DNA of 64,000 nt from VRUE01 sp036266075 (GCA_036266075.1 DATANV010000006.1:248001-312000); one strand, 5' to 3'. Positions 52,370-60,654 are shown, numbered from the stretch's first letter. The notes: generated from the letters alone by a model not told the origin. A program made the numbers and translations.

Positions 52370-53317
52370 CTACCCGTTCGCGAGGCGCTCCAAGCTGCGC
52401 AGAGCGCCGTTGACACCCTCGACTAGGGGCTCGGCGAGCGGCTCGCCGCCTCGCACGGCAGCGACCAGCGCGCCGCCCGCGGCGAGGTCGGTGACGTAGT
52501 GCTCGCCGAGGTAGACGAGGGCGAAGCCGAGCGTCAGCGCGTAGGCCCAGCCGAGGGCGGCGGGGACGCGTCCGGTTTCCGAGAGCGAGATCGCGCCCAT
52601 CACCGAAGTGGCGAAGTGCAGCGAGGGCATCGCCGCCCACGGGTTTCCGCCGAGCGCGGAGTACATCCCGGGCCAGGCCGATTTCCAGGTTTCCTCGCCG
52701 ACCTCGATCATGATCCGCCGCACATCCTCGCCCCCGGTGTGGCCCTGTTCGGAGGCCCACCAGGGCGGCGCGGTGGGAACCGCGAAGTAGACGGCACAAC
52801 CGACGTCGAACACCGCGGCGAGCCGGCGCGCGGCGGCCGGGAAGCGAGCCGGATGGCGGAGCAGGATGAAGGCCAGAGCCACGTAGGGCTCGAGGAACCA
52901 AAGCCAGTGCGCCCAGGTGAGGACGCGATTCAGCGTCCTCACCCGAGAGAGGCGCGCCAGGCCACGCTGGAGGCGCACGTTTGGCAGCCGGCCGAGGCCG
53001 ATTGCTCGGTCGGCGACGATCGGGTAGCGGATGCGAAGGCGGGCGCGGAGCCGCTCGGGGTCGTCGAACGGCAGCTCGTGGACCATCGTGAAGGCCCACA
53101 TCTGCAGCGCGTACATCGCCACGTCGCGTGTGCGCGAGCGCGGCTGGAGCACGGCCAGCCCGAGCGGCCCCCCTGCGCAGGCGGCGACGGTCACCGCGGT
53201 GGGGAGGCGCGCTCGGCGGCGCAGCAACGGAGCCGCAACAGCCGCGCCGATCGCCGCCACGGCCCCGCCGCGAACGGCGCGGCGCAGCGCCGGGGATGGG
53301 CGGGAACGCCTCGACAT
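52370..53317 (-). CDS. PAP2-superfamily membrane phosphatase/transferase
   Basis: 315 residues, five to six membrane helices. PAP2 catalytic motifs: MPSLHFATSVMGA (His in SLHFA, about 238-250) and LGEHYVTDLAAGG (about 276-288, His nucleophile region). The first motif (KxxxxxxRP) is degenerate, as in inositol phosphorylceramide synthase-like PAP2 members; WASEQGHTGGEDVRRIM may form the substrate loop. Ten bases upstream of the flippase-like gene on the same strand, so the two probably work on one membrane lipid. Confidence 0.82.
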   Translation of the reverse strand: MSRRSRPSPALRRAVRGGAVAAIGAAVAAPLLRRRARLPTAVTVAACAGGPLGLAVLQPRSRTRDVAMYALQMWAFTMVHELPFDDPERLRARLRIRYPIVADRAIGLGRLPNVRLQRGLARLSRVRTLNRVLTWAHWLWFLEPYVALAFILLRHPARFPAAARRLAAVFDVGCAVYFAVPTAPPWWASEQGHTGGEDVRRIMIEVGEETWKSAWPGMYSALGGNPWAAMPSLHFATSVMGAISLSETGRVPAALGWAYALTLGFALVYLGEHYVTDLAAGGALVAAVRGGEPLAEPLVEGVNGALRSLERLANG

Positions 53318-53394
53318 GAGGTCGGCGAGTATAGGTCGGGCGGCCAGCCGTGGGACCGGCCCGCGTGATTAGAATGGCCGCGCCTTGGCGCCCC

Positions 53395-53557
53395 AGGACT
53401 CATCTCGAAACCCCGCGTGTGCGGCTGGCGAGCGCCGGAGCAAGCGGTGCAAGGACGCAGGGAGGTCGAATAGCAGCGCTATTTGGCCGAACGAGGACGC
53501 CGCACCGCGCCGGTCCGCCGCCGCCAGGCGTGCGCGGGGGGTTTCGAGATGAGTCCT
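53395..53557 (+). repeat. Hairpin element family B, copy 2, covering the coxB-like start codon
   Basis: Outer arms AGGACTCATCTCGAAACCCC (53395-53414) and its exact reverse complement (53538-53557). A second stem GCGGTGC/GCACCGC (53444-53450 / 53502-53508) directly flanks the conserved core: left AAGGACGCAGGGAGGTCG (53451-53468), hairpin AATAGC-AGC-GCTATT (53469-53483), right TGGCCGAACGAGGACGCC (53484-53501). The right outer arm contains the ATG of the downstream oxidase gene, so folding would hide its start. Confidence 0.85.
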
Positions 53558-54247
53558 AGCTCTCCTGGCACCGACCAGATAGACACGCTGATTTGGATCG
53601 GCTTCGTCGCCGCCGCGATCGTCATCGCGGCGGTGATCGGCGCGCTGCTCTATGTGCTGCGCCGCTACCGGGCCGAGCGCGGCGCCGAGCCGCGCCAGGT
53701 GACCGGCGGTCGGCGCATCCAGTTCCGCGTCGGCGCCGTGCTGACCGCCTTCGCCGCGGCGATCTTCGTCGTCAGCATCGTCTTCACCGAGAAGGCGCGC
53801 GAGGCGCCGGCCACCGGCCCGGCCGGGCTCGAGGTCGCCCAGTCCAAGCCGCTGCGGATCGCCGTCACCGGCCAGCAGTGGCTGTGGCGCTACGACTACC
53901 CCAACGAAGCCTTCTCCTACTACAAGTTGGTCGTGCCGGTCGATACCGAGATCGAGCTCGACCTCCTCTCGACCGACGTCGTCCACACCTGGGACGTGCC
54001 CGACCTCGCCGGCAAGGCCGACGCCGTGCCCGGCAAGACCAACCACCTCTTCTTCCGCGCCGATGAGGAAAGCGACTACCGCGGCCAGTCGGCGACCCTC
54101 TCCGGCCAGGCTTACGCGGCGATGCGGACCGAGGTCGAGGTCGTCTCTCCGCAGGAGTACGAAGCCTTCGTCGCGCAGCGCAAGAGCGACATCCAGGCGG
54201 CGCAGGACCGCGTCGTCGAGCTGATCGAAAAAGGGGAAACGCCATGA
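53549..54247 (+). CDS. Cytochrome oxidase subunit II-like protein lacking the CuA site
   Basis: 232 residues; two N-terminal membrane spans (about 11-37, 59-79) and a periplasmic cupredoxin domain. It aligns through QQWLWRYDYP (about 109-118), VHTWDVPDLAGKADAVPGKTN (145-165) and YRGQSATLSGQAYAAM (177-192). In CuA proteins this last block is GQCxxxCGxxHxxM; here the two Cys are Ser181 and Ser185 and the His is Tyr189, while His146 and Met192 remain. So no CuA is expected. No lipobox. ATG 53549 lies in hairpin element B2. Overlaps the subunit I-like gene (ATGA). Confidence 0.85.
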   Translation: MSPSSPGTDQIDTLIWIGFVAAAIVIAAVIGALLYVLRRYRAERGAEPRQVTGGRRIQFRVGAVLTAFAAAIFVVSIVFTEKAREAPATGPAGLEVAQSKPLRIAVTGQQWLWRYDYPNEAFSYYKLVVPVDTEIELDLLSTDVVHTWDVPDLAGKADAVPGKTNHLFFRADEESDYRGQSATLSGQAYAAMRTEVEVVSPQEYEAFVAQRKSDIQAAQDRVVELIEKGETP

Positions 54248-55935
54248 GCCAGCAGGTACGCCGCCCGGAGCTGGTGACCGATGGCTTCCCCCCGCAGCGG
54301 CCACGCTGGGTGCAGATCGTGTCCAGCGCCGACCACAAGGACGTCGGTCGCGTAATGATCGCCGGCGCGCTGGGCTTCCTCTTCATGGCGCTGATCGAGC
54401 TGCTGCTGATGCGCCTGCAGTTGGCGATCCCGGAGAACACCTTCCTCACTCCGGTCGCATTCAACCGCATGCTCTCGCTCTACGGGGCGACCGCGATCTT
54501 CCTCGTCGCCATCCCCCTGGCGCTGGGGCTCTTCTACTACGTGACGCCGTTGCAGATCGGCGCCCGCGGCACCGCCCTGCCGCGCCTTGGCCAGCTCGGC
54601 CTCTGGCTCTACGTGGCCGGCGCCACCGTGCTCTACGCCGGCTTCCTCTTCACTCCCAGCGAGGCCGGCGTCAACCCGCTGCCGCCGCTCTCCGAGCTGG
54701 CCTTCCTGCCCAACAACGGCGTCGACGCCTGGGCCGCCGCCAGCGGCCTGGTGACGCTTGGCTTCGTCCTGATTGCGATCAACCTGGTGGCGACGCTGCG
54801 CAGGCTACGCGCGCCCGGAATGGCCTGGCGGCGCCTGCCGGTCTTCGCCTGGGCGGCGGCGATCTCCTCCTCGCTGCTGCTGATCACCGGCACGGTGATG
54901 TTGGCTGCGATCGCGATGCTCCTGATCGACCGCAACTTCGACGGCATCTTCTTCGCCGACGGGGCCGGCGGCGCGCCGCTGCTCTGGCAGCACCTCAGCT
55001 GGATCTTCTACAGCGGCATCTACATGCTGATCCTGATCTTCGCGCTCGGCGCGATCGCCGAAATCGTGCCGGCGATGGCCCGCAAGCCGCTCTTCAATCG
55101 CAACGCGACGATCGGCTCGCTGGTCGCGATCGCCGTGCTCGGGACGCTGGCCTGGATGCAGAACATGCTGACCGCGCCGATCGGACTCGGCTGGATGTAC
55201 TTCGCGATGCTGATGTCGCTGGCGCTGATCGTGCCCTTCGGCCTCGTCTTCTTCAACCTGATCGCGACGCTGGTCGGCGGCACGCTGCGGATGCGGGCCC
55301 CCCTTCTCTTCGCCGTCGGGGCGCTGGCCTCGATCTCGATCGGCCTGGGCGCCGAGATCTCGCACTCGATGGTCGCCGCCGCTTGGCAGCTGAAGAACAC
55401 CACCGATGCCACCGCCTCGACGCACTTCGCCCTGGTCGGCGGCGCCGTCTTCGGCGGCTTCGCCGCCCTGCACTGGTGGTTCCCCAAGCTCACCGGACGG
55501 ACGATGGGCGAGACGCTCGCCCGCTTCTCCTTCTGGACGATGGCGGTCGGCATGCTGCTCGCCTTCGGGCCGCTCTTCCTGGCCGGCGGCCTCGAGGGCC
55601 AGGTGATCGACGCCTACAAGTTCTTCGCCGGCGAAGGCCTCGACGCCTACAACCTGATCGCCACGATCGGCGCCTTCGTGCTCGCCGCCGGAATCCTGAT
55701 GACGGTCGTCAACGCGATCCTCAGTCGCGAGGGTGGCGGCGTCGCCGGGCCCGATCCCTGGGGCGGCGACTCGCTCGAGTGGTTCGCGCTCTCGCCGCCG
55801 GATCCGCACAACTTCGACGTGCTGCCCGACGTGCGCAGCCCGCAGCCGCTGCGCGATATCCGCAGGGCGATCGACCGCCACACCGCCCGTGCCAAATCGG
55901 CCGCGGCGTCGCGCGAGTCCCAGCCGGTAGCCTGA
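54244..55935 (+). CDS. Heme-copper oxidase subunit I-like protein lacking metal ligands
   Basis: 563 residues, about 12 helices, clearly homologous to subunit I (SADHKDVGR, YYVTPLQIGARGTALPRLG, RAPGMAWRRLP, MARKPLFNR, HWWFPKLTGR). Compared with the normal subunit I at 62-64 kb: helix II His is Tyr80; the CuB His of HPAVY is Ser257 in FYSGIYM; the CuB His pair is Gln306-Asn307; helix X HxH is Ser392-Thr-His394. Only one of six ligands survives. The frame is intact and conserved in length, so this is not a decaying pseudogene by appearance. Coupled to the CuA-less subunit II. Confidence 0.88.
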   Translation: MSQQVRRPELVTDGFPPQRPRWVQIVSSADHKDVGRVMIAGALGFLFMALIELLLMRLQLAIPENTFLTPVAFNRMLSLYGATAIFLVAIPLALGLFYYVTPLQIGARGTALPRLGQLGLWLYVAGATVLYAGFLFTPSEAGVNPLPPLSELAFLPNNGVDAWAAASGLVTLGFVLIAINLVATLRRLRAPGMAWRRLPVFAWAAAISSSLLLITGTVMLAAIAMLLIDRNFDGIFFADGAGGAPLLWQHLSWIFYSGIYMLILIFALGAIAEIVPAMARKPLFNRNATIGSLVAIAVLGTLAWMQNMLTAPIGLGWMYFAMLMSLALIVPFGLVFFNLIATLVGGTLRMRAPLLFAVGALASISIGLGAEISHSMVAAAWQLKNTTDATASTHFALVGGAVFGGFAALHWWFPKLTGRTMGETLARFSFWTMAVGMLLAFGPLFLAGGLEGQVIDAYKFFAGEGLDAYNLIATIGAFVLAAGILMTVVNAILSREGGGVAGPDPWGGDSLEWFALSPPDPHNFDVLPDVRSPQPLRDIRRAIDRHTARAKSAAASRESQPVA

Positions 55936-55939
55936 CCGG

Positions 55940-56842
55940 ATGAGCGGCGCCCAGACGGCTGCCATATCGCAGCAGCGACCAGCCGCGCTCGCGACCCTGC
56001 GCGACTACATCACGCTGACCAAGCCGAAGGTGCAGTCGCTGCTGCTCTTCACCACGGCGACGACGATGTACGTGGCCGGCGACCCCTCGCTCGGCCTGGT
56101 CTTCCTCACCTGCCTCGGCGGCGCCCTGTCGGCCGGTGGTGCCGGTGCGATCAACCACGCCGTCGACCGCGACATCGACCGCACGATGGCCCGCACTGCC
56201 GATCGCCCGGTGGCGAGCGGCCGGGTCTCCGCCGCCGCGGCGATCGGCTTCGGCACGGCGCTCGGTCTCGGCTCCTTCCTGCTGCTGACGCTGACCGTCA
56301 ACCCGCTGGCGGCGGCGCTCTCGCTCTCGGGCCTCTTCGGCTACGTCTTCGTCTACACGCTCTGGCTGAAGCGGACCACGCCGCAGAACATCGTCATCGG
56401 CGGCGCCGCCGGCGCGGTGCCGCCGCTGGTCGCCTGGGCGGCGGTCACCGGCGGGCTCAGTGGGACCGCCTTCTACCTCTTCGCGATCGTCTTCTTCTGG
56501 ACGCCGCCGCACTTCTGGGCGCTTTCGCTGCTGATGAAGGACGAGTACGCGCGGGCCGGCGTGCCGATGCTGCCGGTGGTCCGCGGCGAGGACGAGACGC
56601 GGCGCCAGATCCTGCTCTACACGATCCTGCTCTACGCGGTGACGCAGCTGCCGTTCTGCGCCGGCGGCTTCGGCGTCGAGTACCTGGTCGCCTCGATGGC
56701 GCTCGGCGCCGGCTTCATCTACTGCGCCGTGCGCCTGCTGCGCAGCGCCGACCGTCGCTGGGCGCTGCGCACCTACCTCTACTCGCTGGCTTACCTAGCG
56801 CTGCTCTTCCTGGCGATGCCGCTCGACCGGCTGGTTCACTAG
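55940..56842 (+). CDS. ctaB: Protoheme IX farnesyltransferase (heme O synthase)
   Basis: UbiA-family enzyme attaching farnesyl to heme B. 300 residues, seven to nine membrane helices. Prenyl-diphosphate motif NHAVDRDIDRTMARTADRP (about 71-89) and second Asp motif region DEYARAGVPMLPVVRGEDETR (about 197-217). TLTKPKVQSLLLFT is the usual N-terminal block. Four bases after the subunit I-like gene; supplies heme for heme A made by ctaA downstream. Confidence 0.95.
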   Translation: MSGAQTAAISQQRPAALATLRDYITLTKPKVQSLLLFTTATTMYVAGDPSLGLVFLTCLGGALSAGGAGAINHAVDRDIDRTMARTADRPVASGRVSAAAAIGFGTALGLGSFLLLTLTVNPLAAALSLSGLFGYVFVYTLWLKRTTPQNIVIGGAAGAVPPLVAWAAVTGGLSGTAFYLFAIVFFWTPPHFWALSLLMKDEYARAGVPMLPVVRGEDETRRQILLYTILLYAVTQLPFCAGGFGVEYLVASMALGAGFIYCAVRLLRSADRRWALRTYLYSLAYLALLFLAMPLDRLVH

Positions 56843-56853
56843 ATTTCCCGGCG

Positions 56854-56967
56854 ATGGATCGCGAGACGGCGAGACGCGAGATGGCTGCCGGCCTGCTGGC
56901 GGGCGGAATCGTCGCGGCGGTCTTCGCCCTCTGCTTCGTCGCCGCCATGCTCTACATCGCCTCATGA
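56854..56967 (+). CDS. Small single-span membrane protein (37 aa) in the oxidase operon
   Basis: ATG 56854; MDRETARREMAAGLLAGGIV then AAVFALCFVAAMLYIAS: one membrane helix, charged cytosolic N-terminus. Its TGA overlaps the next ATG (ATGA). Tiny subunits of this kind occur in actinobacterial oxidase operons; coupling on both sides supports it being real. Confidence 0.7.
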   Translation: MDRETARREMAAGLLAGGIVAAVFALCFVAAMLYIAS

Positions 56968-57254
56968 GCGAGCATCGCGAGATCCCCGAGCCTGGCGAGC
57001 TGATCTACGCGCCGCGGCCCTCCTGGGCACCCGCCTTCTTCGCCTTCGCGGCGGCGCTCGCCGTCTGCGGCATCTTTGCCGAGGGCTTCATGGTGCGCGG
57101 CTGGATCTACTCGATCGTCGGCATCGTCGTGATGCTCGCCGCCCTGCGCAGCATGGTCCGCGGCGCCATCGCCGAATACTTCCGCCTGCCCCGCAGGCAG
57201 CGTGTACGTGGCGCCGTCCTGCCGGTCGAAACGATCAGCCCTCCCAAGGGCTGA
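56964..57254 (+). CDS. Two-span oxidase-operon membrane protein (subunit IV-like)
   Basis: 96 residues. After EPGELIYAPRPSWAPAFFAF come two membrane spans (about 21-41, 46-65) and a basic tail EYFRLPRRQRVRGAV. Position after ctaB and size suggest a cytochrome oxidase subunit IV-type or accessory protein; sequence similarity is not decisive. Its stop is one base from the convergent CBS gene stop. Confidence 0.7.
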   Translation: MSEHREIPEPGELIYAPRPSWAPAFFAFAAALAVCGIFAEGFMVRGWIYSIVGIVVMLAALRSMVRGAIAEYFRLPRRQRVRGAVLPVETISPPKG

Positions 57255-57656
57255 TCAGTCCGGCGACATCCCGGAAGTGGCCCCGTCGCTGGTCCATACC
57301 CGGACGATGTCGCGGATCGAGAGGATGCCGACGATGTCGCCTGCGTCGAAGACGACCAGGTGGCGGATACCGCGCTTCGACATCTCAGCGGCGGCGCGCT
57401 CGAGGCTCCAATCCGGGTCGGCGGCGACCACCCCCTCGCTCATATGGTCGCGGACGCGCTCCAAGTCGGGGTCTTCGCCACGCCCCAGCGAGTTGAGGAT
57501 GTCGCGCTCGGTGACGATGCAGGGACCAGGCTGCTCGTCGTCAGCGACGATCGCTGCTCCGACTTTCTTCTCGGTCATCTTCTGCGCCGCCTCGCGCAGC
57601 GTGTGCGAGGGGCCGACGTTGAGAACCACCTCCGACATCCCGTCCCGTACCTGCAT
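57255..57656 (-). CDS. CBS-domain pair protein
   Basis: 133 residues from ATG 57656, preceded by AGGAGG. Two CBS motifs: VLNVGPSHTLREAAQKMTEKKVGAAIVAD...IVTERDIL (about 10-55) and VVAADPDWSLERAAAEMSKRGIRHLVVFDAGDIVGILSIRDI (about 75-116). Such stand-alone pairs bind adenosine nucleotides and act as energy or NAD(P) sensors. Upstream in-frame sequence to 57800 lacks family similarity. It interrupts the oxidase genes on the opposite strand. Confidence 0.9.
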   Translation of the reverse strand: MQVRDGMSEVVLNVGPSHTLREAAQKMTEKKVGAAIVADDEQPGPCIVTERDILNSLGRGEDPDLERVRDHMSEGVVAADPDWSLERAAAEMSKRGIRHLVVFDAGDIVGILSIRDIVRVWTSDGATSGMSPD

Positions 57657-57790
57657 TCGGCTGCCCCTCCTTCGCGCTCGCGGGTTAGTGAGAATCGCCT
57701 CAAGCGTAGCCGACAACAGGCACGAGGCAAGGTGCTTTGAGGACGGCTCCGACGTATAGACTGCTGCCCGCTTCGCCTCCTTCCATACCC

Positions 57791-58516
57791 ATGCGCCCAC
57801 GACTCAGCCCGCTCCGCGTCCTGCCCGTCCTCGCCGCCCTGCTGGCGATCGCCCTGACCGCCTCGGGCTGCGGCACCAGCACCGCCGACGTGCAGCGGGG
57901 CCGGGTCCTCTTCGTCCAGAAATGCGGCGTCTGTCACCAGCTCGCGGAGGCCGGCACCACGGCGCAGGTCGGTCCGAGCCTAGACGACGCCTTCGCCGCC
58001 GCGCGTGCCGCCGGGGAGACCGGTTCGTCGATCGAAGGGGTTGTCAAGGGGCAGGTCGAGTTCCCGCGCCCCAGCACCGAGGACGCCAACGTCTCGATGC
58101 CCGCCGACATCGTCACCGGTCAGGACCTCGAGGACGTCGCTGCCTATGTCGGCACCTACGCCGGCGTACCGGGCGCGGCGCCGCCGAAGGTTCCGGGCGG
58201 CCCCGGCGCCCAGGTCTTCGCCAACAACGGCTGCGGCGGCTGCCACACGCTGGCTGCGGCCAACTCCGGGGGCGTGACCGGCCCCAACCTCGACGAATCG
58301 CTCACGCCCGGCGATTCCGAAGCGGTGATCGCCGAGATGATCGTCAAACCGAACGCGGAGATCGTCAGCGGCTACCCGGCGAACGTGATGCCGCAGAACT
58401 TCGGCGAAGTCCTCACGCCCAAGGAACTCGAAGACCTGGTCCAGTACCTGATCGAAAACACGCCGGCCGGCAAGGGCAAGGGCGGCTCCGGCGACAAGGG
58501 TCAAAAGGGCTCCTGA
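57791..58516 (+). CDS. Diheme cytochrome c lipoprotein
   Basis: 241 residues. Signal VLAALLAIALTASGCG with a lipobox-like LTASGC (Cys about 27), so probably lipid-anchored outside. Two heme c sites: QKCGVCHQL (about 43-51) and NGCGGCHTL (about 144-152), with candidate axial Met in NVSMPADI and NVMPQNF. Gly/Lys-rich tail. It could deliver electrons to an oxidase or belong to the altered oxidase complex. ATG 57791; a start at 57737 is open but unlikely. Confidence 0.9.
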   Translation: MRPRLSPLRVLPVLAALLAIALTASGCGTSTADVQRGRVLFVQKCGVCHQLAEAGTTAQVGPSLDDAFAAARAAGETGSSIEGVVKGQVEFPRPSTEDANVSMPADIVTGQDLEDVAAYVGTYAGVPGAAPPKVPGGPGAQVFANNGCGGCHTLAAANSGGVTGPNLDESLTPGDSEAVIAEMIVKPNAEIVSGYPANVMPQNFGEVLTPKELEDLVQYLIENTPAGKGKGGSGDKGQKGS

Positions 58517-58559
58517 GGCCTGGCGGCCGCCAGGCCGTCGCTGGCATCATCCCGGGACG

Positions 58560-59537
58560 ATGGGCGCCCGCCTCAGAGACCGCCTCGACATCTCCCCGCA
58601 GCGCTATGCCCAGGTTACGCTCGTCGCCCTTGGCGCCCTCGCGCTGATCGTCCTCACCGGGGCCGGCGTGCGCCTGACCGGCTCGGGGCTCGGCTGCCCC
58701 GACTGGCCCAAGTGCTACGGCGGCACCGTGCCACCGCTCGACACCCACGCCGTCATCGAGTACGGCAATCGCCTCCTCACCGGCTTCGTCGGCATCGCCG
58801 TGATCGCCGCCAGCGTGCTTGCCTGGTTCCGGCGACCCTTCCGCTGGCACCTCGCCTTCTTCGGCGCGCTGCTGCCGCTCGGGGTCGTATGCCAGGCGAT
58901 CCTCGGCGCCCTGGTCGTCAAGTTCCACCTCGCCCCTGGCCTGGTGATGAGCCACTTCATCCTCTCGATGCTGCTGCTCGACGCTGCCTTCGCCCTCGCC
59001 TGGTGCTCGCGCTACGAACCCAGGGAGCGACGGCGATCCTCCGACCGGCTCGGCGTCTGGTCTATGCGCGCCTTGGTTCCCTTCGGCCAACTAACGATCC
59101 TCGCTGGCACGATCGCCACCGCCTCCGGGCCGCACGCCGGCGCCCACGAGGGTCAGCTCGTCCACCGCTTCAGGTTCGAGGGGAGCGGGACGCTGGAATG
59201 GGTCGTCCAGCGCCACGCAGCGATTGCCACGGTCTTCGGCATCGCGACGATCGTCGTCTGGGCGCTCCTGCGGCGCCCTGGCGGCGACCGACGTGCCCTG
59301 GGGCCCCTCGCCGCCGTGATCGCCCTGCTCGCCCTGCAGGGCGTCGTGGGGGGCCTCCAGTGGTGGCTCGAGCTGCCCGGCGAGCTGGTCTGGGTCCACG
59401 TCGCCCTCGCGACCGTCACCTGGCTGGCGATGCTCTGGACGGTCGCCGCCGCGGGCCGCCTCGAGCCTCGCAATGTCGCCGAGAGGCCGGCGGACGCCCC
59501 CAGAGAGGGACGAGCGCCGGCGCTCACTCAGAGCTGA
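58560..59537 (+). CDS. ctaA: Heme A synthase (CtaA/Cox15)
   Basis: Oxidises the methyl of heme O to formyl. 325 residues with eight membrane helices in two four-helix halves. GAGVRLTGSGLGCPDWPKCYG (about 34-54) holds the cysteine pair and Glu; conserved heme histidines occur in the EYGNRLLTG segment (His replaced; EYxHR usual), VMSHFILSM, VQRHAAIATV and VWVHVALAT. In most CtaA the first motif reads E-x-x-H-R; here it is EYGNR, so one His is apparently Asn. Ends overlap the convergent coiled-coil gene by 10 bases. Confidence 0.9.
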   Translation: MGARLRDRLDISPQRYAQVTLVALGALALIVLTGAGVRLTGSGLGCPDWPKCYGGTVPPLDTHAVIEYGNRLLTGFVGIAVIAASVLAWFRRPFRWHLAFFGALLPLGVVCQAILGALVVKFHLAPGLVMSHFILSMLLLDAAFALAWCSRYEPRERRRSSDRLGVWSMRALVPFGQLTILAGTIATASGPHAGAHEGQLVHRFRFEGSGTLEWVVQRHAAIATVFGIATIVVWALLRRPGGDRRALGPLAAVIALLALQGVVGGLQWWLELPGELVWVHVALATVTWLAMLWTVAAAGRLEPRNVAERPADAPREGRAPALTQS

Positions 59538-59854
59538 GTCAGCGCGATGGTGAGCAGCGTGCCGAACATGCCGGCGAATGCGGTGAGCATCGCGATGCAG
59601 AATCCCGTCAGCGTGCGGTGGAATCCGCGCATATCGGCGTGCAGCAGCTGCAGCTCGGCCTCAACGCGATCAAATCGCTTGTCGACCTGCTCAAATCGCT
59701 TGTCGACCTGTTCGAAGCGTTTGTCGACCTGTTCGAAGTGCCGATCCACCTGCTCAAAGCGCTTGTCGACGTAGCGGAAGCCTTCGTCCACCCTGCGCTC
59801 GAGGCTGTCGATGCGATCGTCGCTTCCACTTTGCCTCACGGTCATCGTCTCCAT
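59528..59854 (-). CDS. Heptad-repeat coiled-coil protein with C-terminal membrane anchor
   Basis: 108 residues from ATG 59854 (ATG three codons on is an alternative). After MTVRQSGSDDRIDSLERR five near-identical heptads (VDKRFEQ) form a parallel coiled coil (about 25-65), then HADMRGFHRTLTGFC and a membrane helix AMLTAFAGMFGTLLTIAL. At DNA level this is a run of 21-base repeats (about 59675-59775). Similar short coiled-coil tail-anchored proteins occur in many bacteria (DUF1640- or Bdr-like), function unknown. Confidence 0.7.
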   Translation of the reverse strand: METMTVRQSGSDDRIDSLERRVDEGFRYVDKRFEQVDRHFEQVDKRFEQVDKRFEQVDKRFDRVEAELQLLHADMRGFHRTLTGFCIAMLTAFAGMFGTLLTIALTQL

Positions 59855-59923
59855 GGTCGCATATCTTGAGACAAGACATTTCGGCCATGGCGCGCTGAAA
59901 GCCATTTTTCTCGGGCGCCTATG

Positions 59924-60577
59924 TCAATTCTTCGTGACGCCCTCGGCTGCGAGGTCGACGACCACATGGGCGATCGGCAGGTCGATCTCCCGGCGCGCCC
60001 GCTCGACGACTTCGTGCTCCAGCCAGCGCGAGCGCTCGGGGGGATGGGTGGAGATTACGATCTCGTCGGCGGGGAAGACGCGCAGCGCGTCCTCGATCGC
60101 CACGTTCGGATCGGAGTCGCCGATCTCGCCCTTCGCCTTCAAGCCCAACCCCTCCAGCTCGATCAGCGAAAGCTCCATCCGCTGGCGGGCCAGCTCGATC
60201 GCCTCATCGAGGTCGGACGCCCAGTGCGCCGCCCGGGAAGCCGTCAGGGCCGGCGTAACCACCATCACCTCGCCCTCGCCACCGCGGCAGCGGTTGCGAA
60301 TCTCCTCCCGCAGCGCCTCGCCGCCGACGGTCTCGTTGGCAACCACCAGCAGGCGACGCTTGCCGTCCCCGCCCCGCGTCAGCTCGACGCTGCGCGGCAG
60401 CGACCCGCGCGAGTTGCGATAGGCGACCCCAACCCCAAACCCAATCAACGCCGCCGCCCAGACCACCCCGAACACTGGCCTGGTCAGCAAGGTCAAGGCG
60501 ATCACCGACATCGCCCCCAGCCCGATGACCACCACCCACCTAAATGCATCGGCCTCGGACCTCAGCGGATTGTGCAT
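59924..60577 (-). CDS. Membrane-anchored USP-like protein
   Basis: 217 residues from ATG 60577. Two membrane spans (about 14-33, 36-54) then a Rossmann-like domain: RRLLVVANETVGGEALREEI, EVMVVTPAL, HWASDLDEAIELARQRMELS, ADEIVISTHPPERSRWLEHEVVERARREIDLPIAHVVVD (about 170-208). The ISTHPPERSRWLE block closely resembles ISTFAGEESRWLDEDLIGR in the tandem-USP protein at 61.4-62.3 kb. Probably a nucleotide- or stress-sensing partner of the respiratory genes; no enzyme activity assigned. Confidence 0.75.
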   Translation of the reverse strand: MHNPLRSEADAFRWVVVIGLGAMSVIALTLLTRPVFGVVWAAALIGFGVGVAYRNSRGSLPRSVELTRGGDGKRRLLVVANETVGGEALREEIRNRCRGGEGEVMVVTPALTASRAAHWASDLDEAIELARQRMELSLIELEGLGLKAKGEIGDSDPNVAIEDALRVFPADEIVISTHPPERSRWLEHEVVERARREIDLPIAHVVVDLAAEGVTKN

Positions 60578-60654
60578 AGCGCCAGTTTTACTACCCCGCC
60601 CCGATCTTCCTAAATTCAAATCTCGAACCGCCGACGGCTTGCTTGCTTCGCGCC

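Noticed and set aside
53369..54304. 311-codon minus-strand frame
   Set aside because: Antisense to the coxB-like gene; its apparently conserved-looking peptide ends come from the palindromic arms of element B2.
54244..55935. Subunit I-like gene as a pseudogene
   Set aside because: The frame is intact over 563 codons, structural motifs are well kept, and both neighbours are coupled by overlap or close spacing; only ligand residues are altered.
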